From: Brachycybe producta
Lineage: Eukaryota > Arthropoda > Diplopoda > Playtdesmida > Andrognathidae
DNA length: 64,000 bases
Assembly (NCBI GenBank): GCA_036925085.1
Contig: JAUPFP010000005.1
Location: 1,688,001-1,752,000, forward strand
Direction: 5' to 3'
In this document: positions 11,929 to 21,965 of the stretch, in pieces
How positions within the stretch are numbered: position 1 is the stretch's first letter
How the letters are laid out: each line of letters opens with the position of its first letter
Notes under the pieces: generated by a model
The model's database searches: none
Told to the model about the DNA's origin: nothing
Seen by the model: only the letters and a program-made list of their open reading frames with translations
Translations under genes and position numbers: made by a program

Positions 11929-12535
11929 GTGGTGATCAGCAGTTATTCATTTTTTCTTTTAGTTTATCTGTGTTATGATTATCTTGTTTAGATTGTTTTT
12001 GACAATATGTGTTTTCTGGTTGTTTATCATTTCATGTACTTTGCAATTCATTATCATGTACCAATTATTTTACACAGTGTATCCATGTTCACCACTACAG
12101 TAGTGGTCAGTAACCCTCCATATCCTTCCAGCCTTCTCTTTGCAAAGGTAGCGCTTACAGGCAAAATTCGGGCTGCCTTCAGTGGCTCCTATCGATGTGG
12201 ACAGTTTGTCTTGCTAGTCATCTAACTGTCATGATGAACTATAGTGATCTTGATATATCTTGATATCTGATATCTTGATTATAAACAGACACTTGGTCAT
12301 TTGGACCAGCTTAGGTGTTGTTCTGCAGGTTTCAACCTCAGGCAATTCCTCTGGAAACTCTAGTGGTGGACCTCATGGTCGATGCAAGTAAATAAATTGA
12401 TGCAGCAAATAAATAAAGCTATTCAAAATGTAATTTGCAGTGTTCGTGTTGAGATTATTCAAACATTCAATTTATTAATAAAAAGTTGTGCAATAACCAC
12501 AACAGTTGTGTGTAACAAACCTCAACAATTCAATG
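11929..12535 (+). mobile_element. Old gypsy element, 3' LTR
   Basis: Begins TGTGGTGATCAGCA like the 5' LTR. Beyond 12350 it continues with sequence absent from the truncated 5' LTR, including AATAAA-type signals near 12410-12420, and ends before the minisatellite resumes. The pentamer CATAC abuts the 5' LTR (8000-8004) and recurs at 12536-12540, a plausible 5-bp target duplication. The exact 3' end is inferred, not proven. Confidence 0.65.
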
Positions 12536-12542
12536 CATACAT

Positions 12543-13318
12543 ATGGCAATACATATGGAAAACACACAGATAAGTGCGGAAAACAATTATAAACACATGG
12601 AAAAGCATGGAAAAGATTTACAAACACACGGAAAAGCACGAAAAACACTTACAAACACACGGAAAAGCACGAAAAACACTTACAAACACACAGAAAGACA
12701 TGGAAAAAATTTACAAACACGGAAAACACATACAAACACATGGAAAACACAAACACAGAAAAGCACGGAAAACACTTACAAACACACAGAAAACACTTAT
12801 GTTTACATGTAAAACACGTGCAAACACACGAAAAAGTGTGGAAAACAATTACAAACACAGAAAAGCACAAAAAAACACAAACACACAGAAAACACAAACG
12901 CACCAAAAGCACTTACAAACACACAGATAACACTTACAAACACACGGATAACACTTACAAACACACGAAAAACACTTATAAACACGGAAAAGCACAGAAA
13001 ACACATGGAAAAGTGCAGAAAACATACAAACACATGGAAAACTACAGAAAACACTTACAAACACAGAAAATCGCGGAAAACAATTACAAACACACGGAAA
13101 AGTGCATAAAACACATACAAACACACAGAAAAGCAGAAAAAACACATACAAACACAGAAAAGCGTGGAAAACAATTACAAATACACGGAAAAGCACGGAA
13201 AACAATTACAAATACATTTAAAAGCACGGAAAACACATATAAACACGGAAAAGCTTGGAAAACACATATGAACACATAGAAAAGCATGAAAACCACTTAT
13301 GAACACTTAGAAATGCAT
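12543..13318 (+). repeat. 31-bp minisatellite array A
   Basis: Roughly 25 degenerate copies of a 31-bp unit (ACGGAAAAGCACGGAAAAC then ACTTACAAACAC). Many units are shortened to 17-22 bp by loss of one half. Long overlapping reading frames on both strands arise only from the periodicity (repeated KHTEKHGK-like peptides) and are not genes. The unit is the reverse complement of array B (19510-21860). Confidence 0.9.
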
Positions 13319-13440
13319 TGAAAATGGAATTTGCAAAAAATGAAATGATGGAAAAAGTAACAATGCAAAAATAAAACTATTATAACTTGAGAACAATAAA
13401 AATCAATTCTTCCCAACTGACTAAAACATGTATGTTGTTC
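13319..13440 (+). repeat. Array-flanking homology block
   Basis: The stretch around 13366-13430 (AACTTGAGAACAAT, then CTGACTAAAACATGTATG) is homologous to the reverse complement of 19440-19500, which borders array B at the same relative position. The two arrays are therefore parts of one larger dispersed repeat unit. Confidence 0.65.
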
Positions 13441-13744
13441 TAAAGTCAAAAAGATGAATAACATCACCCATTTTTTTAGTTTTGCACATTTTGTAAATGA
13501 TGAATATTTCATTATTTCGAAGCTCAGTTTTGTTTCTTTCAAAACTTCGAGCATTTTTGACTTGTTTAATGTCTTTAGGAGCATACACTGATTTGTGAAC
13601 TTTTCTTATAATCATCTACTCCTTCATTATATAATTTCTTGGGTTGATGTCCCATTCTGTTGCTTTTTTGTGTATTGCATCATGGACAGTTTTTGTTGTT
13701 TGTGTGTATGGCCTTTCTCTAGATGGTAATGAATTACCATGTAG
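13441..13744. other. Spacer, nothing recognised
   Basis: AT-rich sequence between the array flank and the solo LTR. No coding region or known repeat was recognised. Confidence 0.35.
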
Positions 13745-14512
13745 TGCTGCAACTTGGTCTACTCTGTTTTAAAATTTTTGATAGAGCAGACGAACTCCCT
13801 ATGGTGGTCTGCCTGACAGCTCCAGTAGGCTGTTAGGATGGACGCCATTTTGGTGCCAGCAGACCTCTCACCATTAAGTTAAATGGGTGAAAAGTCAGAA
13901 GTGACCTCTGTCCCCTCCAGGTGGAGTTGCCTTTAGGTTTCAATGAGTTGGTCAACCATTGATTCTGAGCTGTGCATTGTGGGCAAGAGAAGATACGAGA
14001 CCTGTGGATAGAGGTCAGGAGACCTCCATTGTCCAGCTGATTCATCTTTTTTTGTTGTTGGCCATTAGGTCGTTGATTATTTATGAGGCTTGGCTGGTTC
14101 AATTTAATCAGCCAAGTTCTGTAAATACTTGCACTGCATTATTTTTACGTCATAAGTGTAAATAAACACTTTTTATTTTACTTATACTTGTGTCTGTGTC
14201 GGTCATTTTGGGGAGTACCATGGAAGGGTGGGCTTCCGGTTGGGGAATCAGCACCTTTCTTTTTACAGTCCTATTTTGGCCGGTACTCGTGACGGTTCGC
14301 GGTAGAACCGGTGTTTTACCAAGATATTTTTGTCGTGGCAGCAGTCTTCACCATCATGTCCATCGATGGAAGCTCCATGCCGACACCACCCAGCATGTTA
14401 ACTGTAGGAGGCAGCGTGTGTACGGTCCCGTCCCCGTGTCAGAGCTTGGTAGCGGTAAGTTTTTGCGGTAAATTTACCTGGTGTATTGTGACGGTCCGGT
14501 CGGGATGTTACA
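13745..14512 (+). mobile_element. Solo LTR related to the young gypsy family
   Basis: Aligns end to end with the LTRs at 26662-27455 and 38504-39299 but is clearly diverged: starts TGCTGCAACTTGGTC, ends GGTCGGGATGTTACA, and shares GGTGGTCTGCCTGACAG. It is flanked by GTAG on both sides (13741-13744 and 14513-14516), a 4-bp target duplication matching the 4-bp duplication of the full-length element. No internal sequence remains, so it formed by LTR-LTR recombination. It keeps the hairpin discussed for the family (14089-14116). Confidence 0.88.
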
Positions 14513-15775
14513 GTAGCCTTACATGTTTATCATAAATTGTACATTTGTACTGCATAAGCACAAAAGTTCTTGGTGGCTGTGCCATCTTGTAAATGACTTT
14601 TTAGAAATTTGTCATTAATTTGTGCCACTTGTACTACTTGGCCAGATTGTTTGGGACTATTATTAATTCAAATGCCCCACTGATTACAATGATAATCATA
14701 ATCACGATCACTCTTTACTTTCATAACATATGATGAGCCACCATCAGGCTTAACAGGTGGGAGAGGAGTAATCCTAGTAATCCTAGTTGTGCCCTTTGTA
14801 AGATTTTAAAAGCCTCAGTGGTAGTATAGAACTTACCAAAAAAACTACTTTGGAAAATAACAACTTGATCTGACATTGCGCTATGTTTGCACACCACTAG
14901 CAACTTTTTAACACTTTGATAATCACTGCTAAAATATAACCTTCATAACCAACACTAGCTATTAAAACTCAAATCATGACTAAAATAATCAACATCAAGA
15001 CTTTACCTCACATGAAGCCCTAGCTCATGACCATACCTTCTATTAGTCCAGTCAATGAATGCTCAAAAAAGAGGCATAAAGAACATGGTCATGAACCGAA
15101 TTTTTGACTTCAGGGCTGTGTTTGGAGTAATTAGGAGGTAAACATACTAAAAGTCTCCGGACCTATGAGGTGAGCGGGGTGCAGGGGGCATGGAGAAGGT
15201 CACTGTTTTGGTTTTTTGCTTGTATCTCGTATACGGTGCATCATAGCGAAAACGTTATTTCTATTCTTAATAGCATTTGAGATATCCTCTAGCAAATTTA
15301 GCAAATTTTCGAAAAACACTTTTTTGCCTCACGTTTTTTGACAAGCGTTGCTTTCTAGCACCTGAGCCCATAGTTTTACATTAATCTCCTCATAGTAGAA
15401 GTTGTAGAGCATTAAATTTCTTTTAAAATGAGTTATCATTTGTTATTTTATCTTCAAATGATCAAAAGTAATAGCAATTTGAATTTTCAGGCAAATTTTG
15501 AGATTCCGAAACTTTCTCGTTATTTAAAAGTTACATCTTCGTTTACAAGCTGTATATTGTGTATTTACACCGTGAAACATGGGCAGAAGGTAATTGTATA
15601 ATGAACAACCATTATTAATATTGCATTTATTAAAAATCATTGTACATGTAATGGCAAAGACATTACTCGACTACAATACTGTTAATTTTAAGTATCATAA
15701 TCAAAATGTGAAAAAATGACAAAGAAAAAGGTTTTTCAGCATAATTCTTGGTTTTGCAAAAACTATTCATGAATA
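14513..15775. other. Unassigned AT-rich stretch
   Basis: No gene or repeat could be assigned. The minus-strand pseudogene at 15776-16433 points into this region, so part of it may be that gene's decayed 3' flank. Confidence 0.35.
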
Positions 15776-16433
15776 CGAAAATGCTATTGTTTTGGCTCTC
15801 TTGGGGTGGGAGGGTCTGGCAATTGGCTCAGGAGGTGGCTCATATTCCTGATCTTCATCTATATTTTCTTCCACCTCTGTTTCCATATCTTCAAAAGATG
15901 TGGGTAGGATCTCTATATTTCAGCATCATCATCCTCATTGTCCAACATGGGGACACTATTGGGACAATTCCCATGGCAGCTTTGGCATATTGGAAACAGT
16001 TTATTGAGACTTTCCTGCACCCACATTCTTTGGTGCACTGGCAGGAAATTATTTTCAAACTTTGTTCTAGTGATACAAGGTCTTTAGTCTGCACAGGAGC
16101 TAGCTGGTTGTCTGCCTTGTGCTCTCAACTCCACAATTCAAGGTGTAGCTTGTTTCCTAACCAGAGCTGGACCTGGTGATATATTCTGAAAAAATGCTCT
16201 TTTGCTGCCCCATCAGTTGGTGGGAGAGAAGAGATGTCAGGTTTTATATTTGCTACAGACTTGACAAATAACTGGTAGTGGTAGAGGTTGAGGGATCTCT
16301 CCTTTGCTGGTGTGCCATACCATCTCAAGATACATTTGTGTCTAGCTTCCCCAACCTCAGCTTGTGATCTGGAGGGGCTAGAGAAGTTTGATGAAACCAA
16401 TTTTACTTTTCCAAAATGCTGCAGAGATGGCAA
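15776..16433 (-). pseudogene. CXC-motif (tesmin/TSO1-like) family pseudogene, C-terminal part
   Basis: Reading leftward from 16433, the first segment contains DISSLPPTDGAAKEHFFRIY and YHQVQLWLGN. This is the conserved region preceding the Cys-rich tail in a widespread invertebrate family of uncharacterised proteins. After a frame break come CQCTKECGCRK, a CXC-type cysteine cluster, and then an acidic tail (EDMETEVEENIDEDQEYEPP). The order matches that family, but several stops and shifts and loss of later cysteines show it is dead. The N-terminal part was not found. Function of the family is not established; it is often dispersed like a mobile element. Confidence 0.6.
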
Positions 16434-16435
16434 TG

Positions 16436-16935
16436 TGCATGCACCATGTAAACACTAATGGGCTAATACCAGAGGGGTTGAATGGCCATGTTAAATTTTG
16501 TTAGGAATGATGTCAAATTGAAGCCCTTGATCGCTGCCATTACCGAGGCAAAACATCTGTCTCTTTCTAACTACGGACTGTTCACGTCTGTGATACAGTT
16601 TAAGGATAATCCATAAATGGATTATTAAAGACGTGATGTACAATAATGTTATATTAATTAATAAATATCAACATACATACTTTATTTCCTTATAATTATG
16701 TCAACATGTTGAATAGTACAAAAACAATCAAAAATTAATTGAAAATTAAAGTTAATTAACATTTTCTCTGTTAATAAAAAGAACCATTTCATATTTTGTA
16801 ATTTTATTGGTTAGCAAACAACACAAGTTTGTTGAATTTTTGTCTAATATTTTTGCTGTTTTCTCTCTCAGTGCTTTATCTGGCTACATGGAACATTCTA
16901 ATTTTCAAATATTGTGCAATAATTGCTTTCTGCAA
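16436..16935. other. Spacer, nothing recognised
   Basis: Upstream (minus-strand sense) of the CXC pseudogene and downstream of the LINE tail. No feature recognised. Confidence 0.3.
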
Positions 16936-18015
16936 AATAATTTGAATTTGAATTTGAAAAATTACTCTGCAAGCAGCCATAAAGGCCTATGGCAGAGGGA
17001 CAAGAGTCCAAGTGCAGCATGGAAAATACATTGTCAAAACCAGAAAATATAAAACCCTATTGATATAAACCCAACAACAATTTCAATATTTTTTAATGCT
17101 GCAAATATATGCATTGTCAAAACAAAACAAAATTATTGCTCCCATAAAATACGCTTTTTCTGCACAAAATCCCCAGCAAGCGAGTTCCATTGTCGAATCG
17201 CCCTAGGGACAAATGACCAGTAATAAGAATCTGTTCGTGCAAAAGTTTCTCCAACTTTGTTAGAGTGGTCACCCCTGCCCAAATATAATGCCCTGCAAAG
17301 TTTACTTGAAGTAGGTTTAGGGCAAGAGCCTTCTAGCATTCGATTAAAGATATTAAGACTAAAATCTGAACGTCTTGCAAGTAAACTATCCCAACCAGGC
17401 TCTGAAAGCATTTTAGTTACACTGTCGGCATATCCATATTTACCACAAACAAACCTAGCAGCCCTGCGTTGGACCATTTCTATAGAGTGAGCTAAGTCTT
17501 CAGTGTGGGGATTCCACACTGAGCTGCAGTATTCTAGATGGGGACGTACTAATGATTGATATGCTATACATTTTACCTCCCTGGGACACCTTCTTAGAAT
17601 GCGTTGACTAAACCTAAGCATCTGCATAGACTTGGAAATAATCTGTTCGACATGCAGCTTCCAAGAAAGCTTAGCTGTAATCGTTACCCCCAAATATTTA
17701 TAAGAATCTACGTTATTAAGTGGAATGGCCCCTATTCTATATGGAAATATTATTGGATTCCTTCCCCTAGCTACCCTCATTACACAACATTTTGCCTTAT
17801 TAAGTTGAAGTTGCCATTTAGAACACCATGCCTCTATTGCTTTCAAGTCACTATCAATAATATGGCAATCATTGTCAGAGGTAACCTCACGATAAATTAT
17901 TGCATCATCTGCAAATAGCCGGCAAATGCTGCTAACTTGACTGCTGAGGTCATTGATATATAAAAGAAACAGAAGCGGGCCCAACACACTACCCTGAGGA
18001 ACCCCTGATGTGATT
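16936..18015 (-). mobile_element. CR1-like LINE, 5' truncated, RT C-terminal half and 3' UTR
   Basis: The minus-strand frame 17987-17133 (284 codons, open) encodes the second half of a reverse transcriptase: PLLFLLYINDLSS, FADDAIIY with the catalytic Asp pair, NVDSYKYLGVTI, HLEYCSSVWNP, and a C-terminal FARTDSYYWSFVPRAIRQW. Just upstream is GVPQGSVLGP, where the copy is truncated. The 3' UTR ends in a module with CCTCTGCCATAGGC and a (ATTCAA)n tail at about 16940-16965, as in CR1-clade elements. The LINE at 60966-63198 shares the same 3' module. Confidence 0.88.
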
Positions 18016-18158
18016 ATTAGTAAACCTCTTCTTCAAAGGAGTGTGAGCGTGAAAATGGATTTTTTTCTCAAAATTCCAAGAGCTTTAATTGTTATGCGAA
18101 TTAATAGAATTAATAGAATGAACTCAGCTGTAGCACCACAAGACTGGAACTTTGGCAT

Positions 18159-19146
18159 TTGCAATATATACATACACGGTGTTTACTGTTCAAGACACCT
18201 GGTAGTGTATTGCCAACATCAGATAAAAACATATTTCTTAGCACAAGTAACGAAGATGATCGATTTCCTGAAGCTATCACTGCCAATGACACAGCAAATG
18301 AAGATTTTTCATTAAAAGCTCATTCGTCATTACTGGAGGCAGATATCAAATGGTACCCAGAATGTAATGTTGGTGAGTGGCTGTCAAATTTTATTGTTGA
18401 TAAAGCTTTTAAAAGCTTAATTCACAACTATGGATATGATTTGTCTGTTTTACCTATCGAACTGGGTCATTATGCACTAGTTTTCCATATAATTTATGTT
18501 CCAGTTGTAAAGTATTTTGCTAAGTTAGCAGCATTAAACTATGATGCCATAGTTGTAGACATGGCAAGTAAGCCATCAATTGATTTACATGAACAAAGTT
18601 GTTTGCACTTTTTAACTAGTTTCATTCTTATTAAAGCATAAAAAGTAATTATCTGTGATTCCCTTAAAGGCCATATGAATAACTAGAATGACAAGTTTGA
18701 AGCCATTCTTACCATATACTCATATACAAGATTGCATATATAACAGTTGGATTTTTCCCATTGAGTGTATCTTATCTACAGATGCACCACGTCAATGCAA
18801 TTTTGATGACAGCGGAGTTCACAGCATCCTGCATTTGTATAATTTTTTAACTGAAGACAAATTTCAAACTCAAGAAACATCAGAACAGGGAAAGGCATGG
18901 GTTGTTCATATTGTAAAAAATTCTAAATGCTCAACTAGAGGTGTCAACAACTCAAAAAAGTTGACAGATGAACAACTAAAAGTAGTAGGTCTGGACCACA
19001 GCATTGCAAATGAAATTGTAATGCAAGATGGTTCATTGCATGTAAAGTGGATTATGTGTTTCATGCAGAGTTGCACCACAAACAGTGCGTCCATGAAAAC
19101 AAAGAAAACAAAATGGAGCCATATTATATTTGTCCTGAATGCTTCA
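18159..19146 (+). pseudogene. Ulp1-like (C48) protease gene remnant with downstream zinc-finger piece
   Basis: Two consecutive frames (18159-18641 and 18688-19149) resemble a Ulp1/SENP-type cysteine protease of the kind carried by transposons: WLSNFIVDKAF, then IICDSLKGHMN (the strand carrying the catalytic Asp), then DDSGVHSILHLYNFL, where the family has Asp-Cys-Gly. The catalytic Cys is Ser here, and stops and a frameshift separate the parts. In another frame near 19060-19140 a Cys/His cluster (HHKQC, YYICPEC) suggests a degraded PHD- or RING-like finger. It could be a dead transposon accessory gene or a host pseudogene. Confidence 0.5.
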
Positions 19147-19184
19147 TGAGTTTCATATTTTTTTGTTGCAAAGTAACATCGTAA

Positions 19185-19505
19185 AATGTGATATGAAATT
19201 GTGTTAATATTTTCGTATTTATTTTGAAATTTACATTTTTAAAACATAAGCCAAAATTTTTAAGATGTAAACTTTTTGAGACTACTTTTATACATGTTTT
19301 AGCCAGTTGGCAACACACTTTTATTTTTCTCAAGTTATCATAAAAAACACTTTAAACTCACTTGGGAAAAATCTGATGTGAAATTGCTTTAATATTTTTG
19401 TATTTATTCTTCAAGTTACAAACTTTTTTAGAATAGTTTCATACATGTTTTAGCCATTTGGAAGGAATTTTTTCATTGTTCTCAATTTATAATAAAAACA
19501 TTTTA
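19185..19505. repeat. Imperfect ~190-bp direct duplication beside array B
   Basis: Two diverged copies, about 19185-19355 and 19375-19505, share GAAATT..TTAATATTTT..GTATTTATT and ATACATGTTTTAGCCA followed by CTCAA. The second copy is the one homologous, in reverse, to the block beside array A (13366-13430). Confidence 0.55.
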
Positions 19506-19509
19506 AAAT

Positions 19510-21860
19510 TATCGTGTTTTATTTTTGCTTTTTCCGTTTTCATGTGCTTGTAAGCGTTTTCCGCACTTTTCTGTGTGTTTGTAATTGTTTTCCGCACTTT
19601 TCTGTGTGTTTGTAATTGTTTTCCGCACGTTTCCGTGTGTTTGTATGTGTTTTCTGTGCTTTTCCATGTGTTTGTAATTTTTTCCGCGCTTTTCCGTGTG
19701 TTGTAATTGTTTTCTGTACTTTTCCATGTGTGTTTGTAATTGTTTTTGTGCTTTTCCGTGTGTGTTTGTAAGTGTTTTCGTGTGTTTGTAACTTAAATCC
19801 GCACTTTTCCATGTGTTTGTGTTTCCGTGCTTTCCCGTGTCTTTGTAAGTGTTTTCCGTGCTTTTCCGTGTGTTTGTAATTGTTTTCCATGCTTTTCCGT
19901 GTGTTTGTATGTGTTTTCCGTGCTTTTCCGTGTGTTCGTAAGTGTTTTCCGTGTGTTTGTAAGTGTTTTCTGGGTGTTTGTGTTTTTCATGTGTTTGTGT
20001 TTTCTGTCTGATTGTGTTTTCCGTCTGTTTGTAAGTGTTTTCCATGCTTTTCCATGTGTTTTATGTGTTTTCCATGTTTTTCCGTGTGTTTGTAATTGTT
20101 TTCCGCGCTTTTCCGTGTGTTTGTGTTTTCTGTGCTTTTCCATGTGTTTGTATGTGTTTTCTGTACTTTTCCGTGTGTTTGTAGGTGTTTGCCGTGTGTT
20201 TGTAATTGTTTTCCGCGCTTTTCCGTGTGTGTTTGTGTTTTCCATGCTTTTCCGTGTGTTTGTGTCTTCCGTGCTTTTCCGTGTGTTTATAAGTGTTTTC
20301 TGCACCTTTCCTTGTGTTTGTATGTGTTTTCCATGCGTTTGTACGTGTTTTCCGTGTTTTTCCGTGTTTGTAATTTTTTTCCGCACTTTTCCGTGTGTTG
20401 TAATTGGTTTCTGTGCTTTTCCGTGTGTTTGTAAGCATTTTCCTTGTGTTTGTATGTGTTTTCCGTGCTTTTCCGTCTGTTTGTAATTTTTTTCCGCGCT
20501 TTTTCATGCGTTTTTAAGTGGTTTGCACGTTTTTCCGTGTGTTTGTAGGTGTTTTCTGAGCTTTTCTATGTGTTTTTAGTTGTTTTCCGCGCTTTTCCAT
20601 GTGTTTGTAATTGTTTTTCGTGATTTTCTATGTGTTTGTGCTTGTTTTCCACACTTTTCCGTGTGTTTGTAAGTGTTTTCCGTGCTTTTTTGTGTACTTC
20701 AATGTGTTTTCCCTGCTTTTCCGTGTGTTTGTATGTGTTTTCCGTGCTTTTCCGTCTGTTTTTAATTTTTTTCCGGGCTTTTTCATGCGTTTTTAAGTGG
20801 TTTCCACGTTTTTCCGTGTGTTTGTAAATGTTTTCCGCACTTTTCCGTGTGTTTGTAAGTGTTTTCCGTGCTTTTTTGTGTACTTCAATGTGTTTTCCCT
20901 GCTTTTCCGTGTGTTTGTATGTGTTTTCCGTGCTTTTCCGACTGTTTGTAATTTTTTCCCGCGCTTTTTCGTGTGTTTGTAATTGTTTTCTGTGGTTTTC
21001 CGTGTGTTTGTAAATGTATTCCGTGTGTTTGTAAGTTTTCCGCACTTTTCCGTTTTTGTAAATGTTTTCCGTGTGTTTGTATGTGTTTACCGTGCGTTTT
21101 TAAGTGGTTTCCACGCTTTTCCGTGTGTTTGTAAATGTTTTCCGTGTGTTTGTATGTGTTTTCCAAGCTTTTCCACGTGTTTTTAATTGTTTTCCGCGCA
21201 TTTCAATGTGTTTGTAATTGTTTTCCGCGCATTTCAATTTGTTTGTAATTGTTTTCCGTGCTTGTGTTTGTGTGTGTTTTCAACACTTTTCCGTGTGTTT
21301 GTCAATGTTTTCCACGCTTTTTCATGTGTTTGCATGTGTTTTCAGCGGGTTTCCTTGTGTTTGTCTGTGTTTTTCGAGTTTTTCCATGTGTTTTTAATTG
21401 TTTTCTGCGCATTTTAATGTGTTTGTAATTTTTTCCCGTGCTTTTCCGTGTGTTTCTAAGTGCTTACCATGCTTTTCCGTGTGTTTGTGTTTTCCATGTT
21501 TTTGTAATTGTTTTCCGCGCTTTTCCTTGTGTATGTATGTGTTTTCTGTGCTTATCCGTCTGTTTGTACTTGTTTTCTGCGCTTTTTCGTGTTTGTTTGT
21601 TTTCCATACATTTTAAGTGTTTTCCGCACTTTTCCGTGTGTTTGTAAGTGTTTTCCGTGTGCTTTCCGTGCTTTTTCGTGTACTTCTATGTGTTTTCCCT
21701 GCTTTTCCGTGTGTTTGTATGTGTTTTCCGTGCTTTTCCGTCTGTTTGTAATTTTTTTCCGCGCTTTTCCGTGTGTTTGTAATTGTTTTCTGTGGTTTTC
21801 CGTGTGTTTGTAAGTTTTCCACACTTTTCCGTGTTTGTAAATGTTTTCTGTGTTTTAGTC
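19510..21860 (-). repeat. 31-bp minisatellite array B
   Basis: About 2.35 kb of degenerate units, TTTTCCGTGTGTTTGTAAG then TGTTTTCCGTGC, the reverse complement of array A. Blocks of several units are themselves duplicated; for example 20640-20800 and 20830-20990 are near copies, including the odd TTTTTTGTGTACTTCAATG unit. This points to recent unequal exchange or slippage. The many long ORFs in all frames are a by-product of periodicity. Confidence 0.92.
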
Positions 21861-21965
21861 TGACCCTTCTGAAGAGCGGCTTTTTCTATGCTTCAAAAAT
21901 AAAATACTGCATTTCTATTGGCCAACATCAAATTGATCAAAGCTATCATCAATGGTTATTAGTCC

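Noticed and set aside
12543-13318. Long overlapping ORFs on both strands in array A
   Set aside because: They repeat the same short peptides in several frames and follow the 31-bp period; no protein-like composition.
15748-16179. Plus-strand 143-codon ORF
   Set aside because: It is antisense to the CXC-family pseudogene, which shows real family motifs on the minus strand.
8005-18015. Single CR1-like LINE broken by an inversion (one half at 8.5-11.2 kb plus, other half at 17-18 kb minus)
   Set aside because: The two pieces overlap around the PQG motif and differ in sequence there, so they are separate copies.
19509-21860. ORFs up to 219 codons in array B
   Set aside because: Same reason: open frames come from a stop-free repeat unit, in all frames and both strands.
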